Notes: a model not told the origin generated them from the letters alone. Shown: positions 50,465-62,808, numbered from the stretch's first letter. The stretch: 64,000 nt of DNA from Rhizophagus irregularis (GCF_026210795.1 NC_089437.1:4030001-4094000); one strand, 5' to 3'. Numbers and translations: made by a program.

Positions 50465-50929
50465 TATATAAAATATAAAATTTTATTAGTAGCTTGTATA
50501 ATTTTTTTAAAAATAATAAAAATATTATTTTTGTCGGAAAATTTCATTTTGAAAATTTCAGGAGAGAGTCACTACTGGTCAAAAACTAGGCAAACATGGC
50601 ATAGTAACCTTTATCTTTATTAAATTTATTTGAACTTTACAATTTACAAAAAATAAAAAGAAAAATATAAAAATAAAACTAACTAAAAACAAAGCTATAT
50701 AGTCTCCTAAAAAAAAATAAAGTAAAAAAATTAATCTAAAAAAGAAAAATCGCATTACACTAAATTTCCCCAGATCTTCCCCCTTGATATATTCCAACCA
50801 AAGTAGAAGCAACTATGCTAACAAAATAACGAATAGCGCGCCCACTATAAAAATCGACACTCCATCCCGCAAAAGCTGTTATTAAGTAAAGCACCGTTAG
50901 ACGGCCATAAAATCCAAAAAGTGATTAAA

Positions 50930-52472
50930 GCGAAATGCAAACCATATTTCATCGAGTTCTTTAACCAATCGGTTCCGGAGTCACGTGAATCGTGTAGGGT
51001 CGGAGGAGGTAAAGATGAATAAGGTATGTACGTTGACAATGGCAAATTAGATGGCTTCAGAGTAGTTTTCAACTTATAGGTAATATTCATCGCGTTTTCC
51101 TATCTACATTTTTCATAAGAACACAGATTCCAAATTTGTCTTCTGATTTTTTGGACAAAATTATTATGAATAGCAGTGATAACCTTCATCGCAGAAAGCC
51201 TTGGAATGGATAAACTGACAAATAAGTCAATAAAGAGCTTGGGTAAACAACCCCGGACCAGGGCATAGGAGGACCAATTTGTAGAAGAAAAGGACCAGCA
51301 TGAAAGAGAAGTGAGTTTAGTAATAAATGGAGTGGGATCATTGTCAGCCAATTTACCGGCTTCCAGAATTTTGGAAATCAAATGATTTTGATAAGATTGA
51401 AGAATTTGTCGCATAGGTAAATGACGTCTTTTGCACATAAAAAGGTGCATCAGGTCCTCCATGCGGTCGATACAAGAACGGCAAGTTAATTCGTCCATGT
51501 ATAGATCTGGTCGAGTCCGTTTAAGCTTTTCCAATGTAGGTAAATCATCCAAGAAAAGTTTGAATTTAAAGGTTAAGTGTCTTGAAGCGTGATCAGGAGT
51601 AAAGGATGCATCATGAGAAGGCTTGAAATTCAAAGCGAACCAAGTAAGATCCCAATCAATAACATAATCTATATTAGATGATAATAAAGAAGTAAAATGA
51701 AACCGTGTTAAATTTAACAAATCCCGCATTAACTGCATTTGATAATATTGTTTGAGGAGGTGTCGCAGATTAGATTCACAGAGAACATTATTGTCATAAA
51801 TTAAGACAAAATCATGAGCAGAGGCCAGGTCCATTCTGGAAATCAAAATACTAGATGACGCAAGATGAGCAAAGCCACAAGAGTCAGCAAAGTCGTTCAA
51901 ATAATTGCCAGAATGAGCTTTAACTTTGACAGGAAAAACGGTCAAATTTTTGGAGAGAATAGTTCGCTCGATAATAGCCCAAAGCTCAAAATTTGTAGTT
52001 TTGTAGTACAAACGACTATTTGAATAGACAAAGGAAGAGCAACTTTGAAGGCCATCAATGGCAGTTTGCGAGTCAGTATAAATAATAACTTCTGAGTCAC
52101 GAGGAGAGACGGTTAAAACTGCATAAATAGCAGCAGCTTCAGCTCGAGAAGAAGAAGGATTATCTCAAATAAGGCCGTGAGCATAAGTGGCGATTGAGTT
52201 AGAAAAGCCTGCATCTGGAACGATTTGCATCCAGGACCAGCCCATAGAAACATCAGGAGTGCCTAAATTAATAAGAGACTTATTAGTGAAAAAAATATAA
52301 TGCGAATCCGGAGAAACGACCAACAGGGAGTTTGTAAAAACAGCAGCAGCCGAGGATTCAATAGTGACAGGAGTAACGGGAGCTACAATAGTATCGACAG
52401 AAGGGGAATCAGAATCAAAATCCAATCTACTATAGTAAAGACGGACACCATCTTCAATATCAGCCCAAGTAA
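50930..52472 (-). pseudogene. LINE C ORF2, RNase H and C-terminal region
   Basis: Homologous to 32159-33700. Read on the minus strand: FFTNKSLINLG, where LINE B has FFTDGSLINLG, so the first catalytic Asp of RNase H has become Asn. SSSRAEAAAIYAVL lies near 52150 and YTDSQTAIDGL near 52070. VKAHSGNYLNDFADS is retained but the residues after it differ. The Cys/His cluster CRSCIDRMEDLMHLFMCKRR and the tail follow. Frame breaks lie near 51110 and 52010. The end extends past the B stop because of a small shift near 50935. Confidence 0.8.
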
Positions 52473-53230
52473 GGGGCGTGCCAGAAATTACGTGATTTAG
52501 TGGGTGGGTGGGGGATCAGGTCCTGCAATCAGGTGTCACAATATACCTTTTATGGTAATAGTATATCTTTTATAGTAAATAATATATAATTTGTTTATTA
52601 AGAAGCTTTTTTGCAATTATCTCACCATCTAAAAGTCCAATTTTAATGAATTTTTTTTTGTTTTATAAAGTATAAAGAGAGCTATAAAATAAAAAAAAGT
52701 TTATGCAAATTGAATTATTGGATAGTAAAATAATTGTATTATAATATATATATAATACTATATAGTAATTTATTTATTAAGAAGCTTTTTTGCAATTAAC
52801 TTACTATGTAGCAGTTCAATTTTAATGAATTTATTTTTGTTTTGTAAAGCATAAAAAGGTCTATAAAACAAAAAAAAAGTTTATGCAAATTGGATTATTG
52901 GATAGTGAAATAATTGTATTATAATATATATATAATATATGATAATTTATTTATTGACAAGTTTTTTTGCAATTATTTCACCATCTAGCAGTCCAATTTC
53001 AATGAATCTTTTTTTATTTTATAAAGCATAAACAGGGCTACAAAACAAAAAAAAGTTTATGCAAATTGGATTATTAAATAGCAAACTAATTGTATTATAA
53101 TATATATATTAATATAATATATTATATATTATACTGTATATATTTTTTTAGCCAATCAGAATTCAATCACATGGTGGGTAGGGGGTCAGGTCTCTAATTG
53201 AGCATAATCACGTGATTTCTGGCACGCCCC
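52473..53230. mobile_element. PIF/Harbinger (Tourist-like) MITE in LINE C
   Basis: 758 bp absent from LINE B. It starts GGGGCGTGCCAGAAATTACG and ends in the inverted copy (CGTGATTTCTGGCACGCCCC). The 3-bp flank TAA occurs on both sides (52470-52472; 53231-53233), and the LINE B empty site has a single TAA. TWA duplications with G-rich termini are typical of PIF/Harbinger MITEs. A second inverted motif, GTGGGTRGGGGRTCAGGTC, follows each end in the same orientation. The interior is AT-rich and carries three tandem copies of a ~178-bp unit. No transposase. Confidence 0.88.
52560..53110. repeat. Three tandem ~178-bp units inside the Harbinger-type MITE
   Basis: Units are anchored by GCTTTTTTGCAATTA at 52605 and 52784 and GTTTTTTTGCAATTA at 52961. 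Each continues with CAGTCCAATTTTAATGAATT, a TTTTATAAAGYATAAA segment, AAAAAAGTTTATGCAAATTG and AATAATTGTATTATAATATA. They differ by scattered changes, so the amplification predates some divergence. Confidence 0.85.
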
Positions 53231-53441
53231 TAAAAGGGGAAGTCACTTCAGAAGTATTACTTCTGATCCGCTCGTTGGTAGTGGGCAAAATAAGCGAATG
53301 TCGTAAAAAGACCGTAGGTGTACAAAAGGTTAAATCAGCATTCCGCTTTTTGGAAGGAGGTAAAGGAATATGAGCAACACAGCCAGGGTAAGGAGAAAGT
53401 CTAATGAGATCACCAGGCGAAGATTCACAATCAGGAGAAAC

Positions 53442-56400
53442 TAAGGTTGCCTGCCGAAACTTATTTGGCCCAATGCCAGAAGTAAAAACTATTTACATAG
53501 TGCCGAAACTGCCGAAACGTCGAAACGCCGAAACCTGCCAAAATGCCGAAACTTGCCGAAACGCCGATACCTGCCGATATGCCGATACCTGCCGAAATAC
53601 TATAATGCGCAGTATAATTTAAAATAAATTTATTTTTATTGTCAAATTATCAAATTGTACGAATTACATTTGACAAGAAATTATTAATTTATAATTATAG
53701 AAATAATTATTTATTTTTATTTCACAAAGTGAACAAAATTAAAAAGACTTAAAACTAAAACCAAAAGTAATTCAAAAACTGAAAACCGAACAACTACAAG
53801 CGCGATGTCAACTTTGTGGTAAAATGGGAAATGGAGGAGTTCTCAGAGCCCACCAAAGTATAAAGGATATCTGAGTTTTTACTTTATCAAAATGGATACT
53901 ATACCGTCTATACGTAAATTCTGTCAGGTATAGAATGTTGTATTTATATAAAAGTCCGTCGCTGTTAATTTATAATTTATAAATATATATTAAAAAAAAA
54001 TCATTTATCGCAAATTTTGATTTATTAAAGTAAAAATTTATTCATCTTCATAGTCTTCAACGTCTTCATTGATGAATTCGTCCAATAACTTCTCTACGTC
54101 ATAATCATAATTTCCTCTTCCATCGCTTTCTTGTTCTTCGTCATTACCATCATCCGTATTGATATGTTCGTATTCTTCTTCAGAATCATCCAAAATATCA
54201 TCTGGAATCTCCCCAACTTCTTCAATTACTAATTTGTGTGATAAATCAACAAATTTATCGATCCATATATGTTCTATTAAGACAATACAATTATCCGGAG
54301 GAATTGTAATTTGATTAGGTAAACTTTCATTCAATAAAACATCACATTCATCATCATCATCATTAGTTTCTGCTAGAGCCTTCGCAATCCGAAGGTTCAT
54401 TTCAGTTTCACTAATACGAGTATTATTTTTTTCTATACCGTAAAAACCAAGTTCTTTTTTAGCATTGGACTTCCAATGCATGATCATTTTACCCATGGAT
54501 TCTAATTGATTTATATTTAAATTTAAACGCTGATCATTAAATAGCCAGCCAAGAGTTGAAAAACCTCTCTCGCAGCTTGCAGAATTTGGACAAATAGCTA
54601 ATAGATGGCGCGCGATTCTTGGAAGACTATTCGGTTGTGGATCGGTATCAATCAAATTCCACCAATTTAGAGGATCATCTAGAGAGCAAGATTCATCATG
54701 ATCAAAGGGCGGTTTATTATCATGGTAATCTTTAATTTGTTCACATAGGGCCCTGGATTTTCTGAGATCAGATCCTAAAATTTTTTACCGATTGTAGTGG
54801 CGCACCTTACAATTCTCGAATAAGCTTTGTCTTTGAGAGGCCTATTCCTAAATCGGGGATCTAGAAAAAAGCAAGTAATATATTTGTCATCGTCAAATTC
54901 TTTGAATCTTTCATTCATCACGGTAAAACAATGATTACGGAAGTTTTGATTAAATGATCTGGGTAATTTTTTCAAAACTGCTGATAGTCGTATTAAACTT
55001 AAAAAATAGTCCCCAAGCGTCGCTGATCGGGATTCCAAAGCCAAGACAGCTTTTCTCAGTGGACTCAAAACGAACGAAAGGATTCGTAAATCAGAAAAAA
55101 AATTTCGTGTTTAGATAACACGTTTGACCTTATCATTCAACAAATTACTGTTATTAGTAGCAATTTGTTCTAGTACCGGTTCTAATCTAATTATTGAATC
55201 TACCAATTCACTGGCAGTTGTCCAACGTGTCTTGCAATAAAGTTTCATTCCTCCTCCGTGAATACTATTTTCTTTGATTAATTGTGTAAGTCTTGCACCA
55301 GCTTGATGAGAATTTTTAAAAAATGAACCTAATGTATTAACCTTTCGCAATAAACGATCACCAAAACTTTCTTTAAGAATATCACATGTGATAAGATTGA
55401 TTGCATGAGCTATGCATCGAACATTTTCAATATTAGGGTATTTTTCTTCGATTATTTTGCGTGCATTTCGAACGTTTGAGGCGTTATCCGACACAACAGC
55501 TGATATTTTGTTTGGTCCAATCTTATCAATTACTTCTCCAATTACTTCAGCTACGTAATTGCCTGTATGCGAATAGTCGGACAAATCTTGAAGTTTAAAC
55601 AAATACTCCTCCCTTGAGGGAGTCATAATAACAAAATTCCAGATAGACCTGTGTGTAGGTGACGTCCATCCGTCAAATGCTAAATTATATAATATTATTT
55701 AATTAAATATGCATTAACAGTCAAGAATATCGTTTAAAAAAAAGTGCAGACAAACCTAATGTTAAATTAGTTCCATTTTCAATGACGGATGCAACAGTTG
55801 AGTTTACCATCGCTAATTCCCGTTCAAGTAATTGATCTGACAAAAATTCTCTGGTTGGTGGCTCGTATGAAGAATTAAGCTCCTTTACGAAGTTAATTAA
55901 AAAAGGATGTTCCACTACTCAGAATGAAATACCACATGCAACAAAAAATTTGGCCAAGGCACAATTAATTCTAGTTATTCTAGCATCAGGAATCTTCGTG
56001 GAATCATGATAGTCCGTCATAGTTAATTGATTGTTTCCTACAATCTTTCTTTTTTTATTGATTTTGTCTTCACGTTCTAATACTTTGGTCAAATATTTTC
56101 TGACAGTGAGCGCTGGAGCTTCTGAGCAATGGTTTGCAAGGTGCTCCTCAAGTTTTGTGACATCGCCTCGCGACCAGGAAAAATTACAATATTTACAGGT
56201 GGCATGATATTTTCCTGAACCAACGTGATTTCCTCTAGTAATGTCCTCCCAAATGGAACTGGGTGGCCTTCCTCCTTTGTTTTTAATTTTTCCTAAGTCT
56301 AAAGTGCTGGTCATATTGAAATGTGTTTATTTTTATATGTATTTAAATAAAGAAAGTAATGCGAAATGAACACGAAAATATTTATAAAACATGACGGATA

Positions 56401-56816
56401 ATATCATATGACTTGAGTGAATTACAGGATATATAGTTTTCTAAAGATACAACGGTTGGAAGTTAAAGTCTTAAAAACAGATAAAAAAAAAATGAAAGTA
56501 ACCTTTATGATTATCTTTGATATTGATTTGATGTGTTCAGATATGATTGGCTGTAGACTTGTGATCATGTGGTAGCTTAGATTTTATATCGTTAGTTTGT
56601 TACACTATTAGAAAAAAATGAAACAATGCCGAAACTATATTTGAATATTAATGTTTATAATGCCAAAACCATGCCGAAATGCTGAAACTGTTTCAGCATT
56701 TCGGCAGTTTTGCAGTTTCGGCATTTCGGCATTTTTTGTTGCTTGCCGAAACCTAGTTTCAGCAGTTTTGACAATTTCGGCATGCCGAAACTCCCTAGTT
56801 TCGGCAAGCAACCTTA
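53442..56816 (-). mobile_element. hAT transposon in LINE C (broken autonomous copy)
   Basis: 3375 bp missing from LINE B, flanked by 8-bp duplications GGAGAAAC (53434-53441) and GTAGAAAC (56817-56824), one mismatch. Termini are TAAGGTTGCCTGCCGAAAC and the inverse ending GCAAGCAACCTTA. Subterminal DNA at both ends holds a dense cluster of GCCGAAAC/GTTTCGGC motifs in both orientations (53500-53600 and 56625-56800). It encodes a hAT transposase on the minus strand. Removing the element and one TSD restores the RT to RNase H part of LINE ORF2. Confidence 0.93.
54038..56314 (-). pseudogene. hAT-family transposase with BED zinc finger, broken
   Basis: The ATG at 56314 starts MTSTLDLGKIKNKGGRPPSS. 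A BED-type zinc finger follows: CKYCNFSWSRGDVTKLEEHL then ANHC. The catalytic region reads FDGWTSPTHRSIWNFVIM (a 76-bp intron, 55755-55680, precedes it), AVVSDNASNVRNARKII and CIAHAINLITCDIL (RNase H-fold acidic residue and C-x2-H), then GGMKLYCKTRWTTASEL (the conserved W). The C-terminal dimerisation domain is WWNLIDTDPQPNSLPRIA and CPNSASCERGFSTLGWLFND, followed by an acidic tail and TAA/stop at 54038. In-frame stops at 55919-55921 (TGA), 55111-55113 (TAA) and near 54775 (TAG) break it. Length without the stops fits the family. Confidence 0.92.
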
Positions 56817-56824
56817 GTAGAAAC

Positions 56825-58956
56825 CTAATGAACAATAGAGCAAGTACCACGACTTGCTTGGATCAAAAGTTGTTTGCCAAAGATGGAAGTACCAAGATCG
56901 TCTAACGTGACAATCCAATTTTTGGTAGTAGGAGGAGAAAATAAACAAGGTTCCAATTCATAAAATGAAGAATCATTCGTATGTATAGTAATAAATTTAT
57001 CCAGCAAACGATTATTGGAGTCAGGAACGGTGGTAGATTGTTGGATATCTATGTACCAATAAGGAATACGGCTAGGGCCACGTCGTCCAACCAAATTGTC
57101 ATAGTAAGCCTTCCAGGAAATTAAATGAGTTCCTTGAGGAGTAACAAGCTGAGATAAATAAAACAGCTATCATTTACGCAGAATGGGAAGATAAGCTTTA
57201 AAGGCTTTAAGTGTTATGCATTCAAATAGAGGAATGCGTCCGTCTAACAGGGATAAGTTCGAAAGGTTCGAAAGTTGAGTATGAAGCAAACGAAAATGAG
57301 TAGAAGTTAAGAGAGCAATAGTGCATGCGATATAATCTTTCTTAAAGGAAAATAGAGAAGACCATATAAACCAGTCCTTAATTAAAAGAGGAGAAATAGG
57401 AATCAAAAAATTATATTGAATCAAACACAATCTATAAATAAAAAGAGATTGAATAAAAGAGGAAGAAGAATTAGCCATTGAAAATAAATTAGTGATATGA
57501 CATTGTCGTTGATGAGCAAACAAATTAATCAAGCCCAAGGCTTGAGATAAAAATAGAATAGGATTGGGTAAAGAACGAGAGAAATTTGCTTTGTGCTTTA
57601 CAACAGATCGTATACTTCTCGTTATTAGGTGGCAGTCAGATTCGAACAAGTGGGTAACTTGCATCCGGTATTCAAGTTTTGGTATAAGAACAGCATTATG
57701 TAAATACACGACTTGTTTGGGAGAGAGTTTTGCGGGTCAGATGGTCGCAGCAAAGAAGCAGCATTCGCGTTTGAGTTGCTTTTTGACAAAATCACGGGAG
57801 CTCTTGATGTTAAACCAGACACCTAAAAAACGAAAAGAAGTTGTCATGGAAATAGGGGTAATAGTAATGGAAGGCACACTATTTAAAGAGGATAAATCCA
57901 AATTAAAAGTAATAGGGGATAAAGTGGAATTCGAAGTCAAAAGCAACGAATTAGTAATTAACACATATTTGTTATGATTGGCAGAAGTGTTATTGATTTG
58001 GTAAAATTCTTCAGTAATGGATAACATGAATTCCATGCCAGCTTTTGACGAAGAAATAAGAGTAGAGTCATCCATAAATACTAAATTATTAATCTTCAAA
58101 TCAGAAAAAAGATTTGGAGAATCAATTAAAGACGGTGAGGAAAGAACATAAGGGTCCTTTATTTCATTCTTCAAAACAGTAAGTAAGGGATCTATATAGA
58201 TGACTCATAAAAGAGGAGAGATAATTTCGCTTTGGTCAATACCAATACGAACCCTATAAGCAGGCGTAGATCCATGAGTAGTGAAAACGCGATTAGTGCG
58301 TTTCGTGAAAAGAGAAAGGATAAATTTAACAGCGGAGTCTGGAAGACGTATACGTTCTAGGGCAAAACGTAACATTGTCAGATTGACCGAGTCGAAAGCT
58401 TTAGAGATATCTTGGGAAAGAATCCAAAGTGGGCTTTTGTTGATATCAGCATCATGGATAATAGATTCTAGAGTAATGATAGGGTCGCGGCAAGAACCAC
58501 CAGGAAGACCAGCGAAGTTACCGCTTTTTAGAACATCATGTGAAGCCATAATAGTGGACAGGCGATTATAAAAAAGTTTGACAAGAGATTTCCTAATCAC
58601 TTCAAGTAAAGTAATAGGACGAGTATTTTTTAATTGACATTTCCATTCGTGAGGTTTGGGGATGGAAAAAACCATTGCTTGTCACCATAAGTCAGGAATA
58701 TCGGCTTTGGAAAGGCATGCATGAATTAAAATAAGGAGCAAAGCTGAGATACGGGTTCCAAGATGTTTGAGCATTTCATAGGTAATCATGGAAGGACCAG
58801 AGGCTTTACCATTAGGAGTGAAAGAAACGGTGGATAGCCATTCATAAAGGGTAGGAGAATTCATTAAAGAATCATAGATAGAGGAGGACACATCATCCAT
58901 AGGTTGATAGGCAGAAGACCATCTATCAGGTAATGTGTCGATAGATACAGGGAGTC
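56825..58956 (-). pseudogene. LINE C ORF2, reverse transcriptase region
   Basis: Homologous to 35518-37700. Blocks: NGKASGPSMITYEMLKHLG, FSIPKPHEWKCQLKNTRPIT, FAGLPGGSCRDPIITLESII, ILSQDISKAFDSVNLTML, then NNLVFMDDSTLISSSKAGM with the catalytic FMDD pair intact. A TGA at 58205-58207 falls where LINE B has TGG (LLWVIYID), and another stop splits the frame near 58680. It would copy LINE RNA into DNA if repaired by chance, but in this state cannot. The region is cut from its endonuclease by the 59-kb insertion and from RNase H by the hAT transposon. Confidence 0.88.
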
Positions 58957-59180
58957 TATTCTTTTGTTTTCTTTAGTCTATTCTATTTGGTTTTCTTTAA
59001 TACGGCGAGAAATTGGTGTTTAGTAATAGTGGGAGAATGGTACTACCTGGGATGTGCGAGACCAGTATTCGATAGTACGTAAAAAAAAATTATTTTTCGT
59101 TAAAAATGTGTCAATATTAAATATTAATTATATTCATAAATTTGGTGCAACTAAGAAACAAAGTCGTGACGAGACCGGAG
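58957..59180 (+). mobile_element. Probable SINE with a tRNA-Asp-like head in LINE C
   Basis: About 224 bp present in LINE C but not in LINE B, between GATACAGGGAG and GACCGGAGAGG; these flanks are similar to each other and to the single site in B, so they may be an imperfect target duplication. The part 59018-59078 resembles tRNA-Asp: TTTAGTAATAGTGGGAGAAT (A box region; tRNA-Asp has TTAGTATAGTGG) and GAGACCAGTATTCGATAGTA (B box; tRNA-Asp has GAGACC...GTTCGATTC). Spacing is right for a polymerase III promoter. The tail is A-rich (TACGTAAAAAAAAATT). Ends are approximate. Confidence 0.55.
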
Positions 59181-60840
59181 AGGATTTGATAGGTACAAAA
59201 TTTTGGAAATGGTTAACAACAGCATCATCTACATCCTTAGGATCAGTTAATAACTGGAGTTGAGTAGGGTGGTCGATAAAGATACGGTCCAAAGTGATAT
59301 GGCGACAGGAGCGAGAGAGTGCTGAATCAATAAAGGAAGAAAGATCAGTCTCAAAGTTATTATTCCTATCGTCCAAGTGAGCACGAATGGAGGAGTCTTA
59401 GAATTCTTTTTCTTGAAGTAAGTGAAATCCCCGTAAGGATTTCGAAATATTAGATAAATCATCAAGAAGCGACTTGAAATTGTCTTGTCGACATGATGAA
59501 AGAGAAAAGGGCAGAATAGGAATGAAAGTAAAAACTTTCTTGTATAATTGAAGAATGTTTTGAAGTCTATACAAATGTAGAGACCACTTATGTTCATGAG
59601 CAACAGAATAAGTTAAAGGATATTTGCGCAATAGACGTATCGAATGCATAAGGCGATTTAAAAACCGATAATGTTGAGTTAAAATTTCCAGATCTTTAGG
59701 GACTTTAGGAGTATAATTGTTGCCAACAATAGAAGAAGGTAAAGTAGCGTTGGCAGCTTTAAGGATTCGTGATTGAAAATATTCGCACATTTGATTGATA
59801 TGCCAGGAGGAAAAGGTTGAAGGTGAGACGTCACATAAAACATCAGCTTTGTCTGTGAATTCCGTCCATTAAATATCAGTTACAGAATCAAATTTGAAGA
59901 CGCGGCAGATTTGGCGCTTAAGTTGTCGAGCGCGAGCTAATTTGGTAGAGGCAAAGAGTAAAGATATATCATAATATGTGATGACAGGGTTATGATCAGA
60001 TGTGCAAATGTCTTGAGCATCAAAAATGTAAGCAGTAAGGGCAAATGCTTTAAGAAGAGGGCAGGACCATACATAATCAACACGAGTAATTTGGTCATTG
60101 CGATGAAAAGTACCTAAGGAGTTGGAAAGATTAAGGGGAGTATAGTCTTCATATCCGTGAGAAAGGAGATGGGAAAATAATCGGTAAATATGTTTTGAAG
60201 CAATCTGGGGTTGATTAAAATATATAGGATAATATTTGTCTAAATGCATATTGAAATCACCACAAATAGCATGGTAAAAACCAGCTTGTTTAGTAAGGGT
60301 AATTTGTTGAATAAGCAAATCAATAGTGTCAGAGCGCAAAACACTTTCAGCAGGGGGAGGAATATAAATAACAAATATACGCAATTTAACATTGCCTTTA
60401 AAATATAAGTCAACGGAAAGCAAACGTGAAAAATGGGATTGAAAATTTTGTACATGTGAAGCAAGGGAATTCTCTATAAAAAGAGAAACACCACCAGAAG
60501 ATAATATTTGTTTAGAAGTATCCAAATTAGAAGAGAACACAGTATAATTAGAGATACGTTTGGACAAAAACTTCATTTGTTTAGGGTTGAGATGAGTATC
60601 AACAATATTACCAAAGGAAATATTTTTTAAAGAAAAAAAAGTAGAAATTTGTTCTAATTTAGTTTGACCGTGCATTTTAAGACCATTAACATTAAAAGAA
60701 GAAATGTTAAATGAATTGGGGATAAAAGAAGTGCTACTGGAGGAAGAAAATAACGATTCGTGTGAAGAAAATCTAGTAACGTCATCGGGGTTGGGAGGGT
60801 TCCGTATAAAAGTATCATAATTAAAATTATTGTCCGACAT
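59181..60840 (-). pseudogene. LINE C ORF2, N-terminal endonuclease and linker
   Basis: The ATG at 60840 starts MSDNNFNYDTFIRNPPNPDD. Endonuclease motifs are SSFNVNGLKM, VDTHLNPKQ, HAICGDFNMHLDKY (intact GDFN), RVDYVWSCP and TSDHNPVITYYD, a complete-looking APE core across about 300 residues. A TAA follows DSVTDI where LINE B reads DSVTDTQW: C has ATTTAATGG for ACCCAATGG, three adjacent C-to-T changes. Past it lie HYRFLNRLMHSIRLL and the linker YSVAHEHKWSLHLYRLQNIL leading to the RT; a further stop is near 59400. Confidence 0.88.
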
Positions 60841-62808
60841 TAAAACACAATGATAAAAACAGTCGGGGAGTTAAATTTGAAGAAGAAAATTAAACAGAAG
60901 AAGCTGAATCAGCTTGATCTAAAGGAGCACCACCAATGGAGCTAATGAATTGTTTGATATGACCAGTAAGTTGGTCCAATTTACTTTCAATAACGACTCT
61001 ACTATTTTTGAAATCGTTAATTTCTTCTTGCGTGGAGGAGACAGGGGTAAAAGGAGGAGCATTTGGGGAAAGATGAGAAGAAGGAAGCGATGCGTTAGGA
61101 ACAATAGTGGTAGGAGGCGAAGATTGCGTTAAAATACTTCTGGGGGGCAAAGAAGATTTGGCGGAAGACTGAACGTTAAGCGGAACATGGGATACAGGCG
61201 TATCATCTTGCATGAGATCCAAATCGGGCTCATTAGGTGTAGGAAGCGGATCAAGGCCAAGGTGTGATTCGATGCGAGTCATCCGTTGGTCAGCAAGTTT
61301 AAGAGCGGAAATGCGTTTGTGGAAATTAGCAACTTCGCATTGCAGTTCGCGTAAAAGGTTTAAAATATTATTAGCATCATCAGGAGATAATGCAGAATTA
61401 GGAGTTTGTTGGGGTAAGGTACGTGCTGTAGAACGAGAGGAGGAAGAGAAAGAGACCGATCGTTCTTTGCTATTATGCCGGGCACGTTGTGAAGTATTAA
61501 GATTGGGTTTGTTATGATTATTAGCATTATTATTATGGTTATGAGAATTGTTATTATCACGTCTGGAATTAGAAGCAGATCGATCTTTGGATTTTGAGCG
61601 AGATCGTGAGCGAGAACGTGTATTAGCAGCATTAGAATTGGAGCGGCGAGGAGGTTGATTGACATTAAACTGCTCTTTGAGTTTTGCCACAAGGTCGCGA
61701 GTATGGCTACGTCCTCAAGTTTGTTTGAGTGGACAAAAATTCAGGGCGCAACCTAATTTGCCACATCTGTGACAAAGTTTGTTAGTATTATCTGGGGAGA
61801 ACTAGGAAAGCACCTTGCCTTGGAAGCTGACAGTTTGTTCCATAGCAGCATCTATGGTCTCTTGGGAATTGAAGGTGACATAAGCTCATCTCTTGGGTTT
61901 GTAAGAATTTAAAGATAACGGCACATTGACAGCTTTAGCGCCAAGGTCATGAGTAAGAGGGGCCAAATTGATATCTTTAACATTGGGGGAAGTTGAGTGA
62001 GGGTGGCAACGTATTGACAGCGCGCAGCCTTTTGGTCCACAGTATAGAAACATGGAGTAATTCTGAGACAGGTGGAGAAGCAGTATACGGCCCATTGATC
62101 AGCAAAATGAGCAATCGAATCGGCATTATCATAAACGATATGAGCTTGCTGGACTTTGGCATTAGGCCTGGAAAATAGGCGGCAAGAGGTAATATTTCCA
62201 AATTTCTTAAAATAAGCCATAAGGTTATCCTTTTTAATGAAGAAAGGGATGTCAGTGACTTGGATAGCCCAAAGATCTTCATTAGATCGGAGTTGGCGAG
62301 GGTCGTGTGTATGAAAGATCAAGTCAGAGAACTCAGGATGAGTGGAACCAACGCACAAATTGCGTGCTTCAGCGGTATGGAAGTGAATAACGAGGCGTTT
62401 GGTTTCGCCAGAACCAGTCATACGCGCTTTTCCAGTGTAAGACTCGTATGTTTCTAAAAAAAGGTTGTTAACAGCCTCAATAAGAGCCTTATTGGTAGGG
62501 AATTTTTGAAGAGATTCAGGGGCAGCATTTGGCGCAGCCGCAGCTTGAAAATCATTTCTGGTTATGGCAAGGGTCACCACTGGATCGGGAGTACGATCGC
62601 CATCAGGAGCACCATTAGTATCCAAATCGGGTGACGCGTTAGGAGGTTGATGCAATTCTTTGTTTAAAGGTGCATGCATGGACGCGTCCACATTTCCAGA
62701 AGATGCGACGTGACTGGGCGCAGTTGGCGCAGCAGATTTTTTTGGGGAGGAGGTCAAAGTATTTTCGCTGGAGATATTTTGTTGAGGAGAAGAGGAAGGT
62801 CCATCTAC

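Larger units (their letters stand above)
31801..50572 (-). mobile_element. LINE copy B, near full length, split by four later insertions
   Basis: Non-LTR retrotransposon on the minus strand: 5' end near 50.57 kb, ORF1 (about 50.0-47.27 kb), ORF2 endonuclease (47219-46013), reverse transcriptase (38145-35518), RNase H and C-terminus (33860-32159), and a 3' UTR ending at 31801. The LINE portion totals about 8.3 kb once the inserted elements (33869-35509, 38149-46009, 48403-48980, 50004-50464) are removed. The domain order (ORF1 with zinc knuckle; APE-type endonuclease, RT, RNase H) fits the I/Tad-like branch of LINEs. Each insertion is shown by uninterrupted sequence at the same place in LINE C. 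Several stops make B non-autonomous. Confidence 0.9.

Noticed and set aside
59018..59078. Functional tRNA-Asp gene
   Set aside because: Stems do not pair as a mature tRNA, the anticodon arm is altered, and it sits in an insertion with an A-rich tail, so SINE is more likely.
59018..59078. 5S rRNA-derived SINE as an alternative
   Set aside because: GGGAGA and CCTGGGA recall the 5S box C, but the spacing is wrong, whereas A-box/B-box order and GAGACC-TTCGAT agree with tRNA-Asp.
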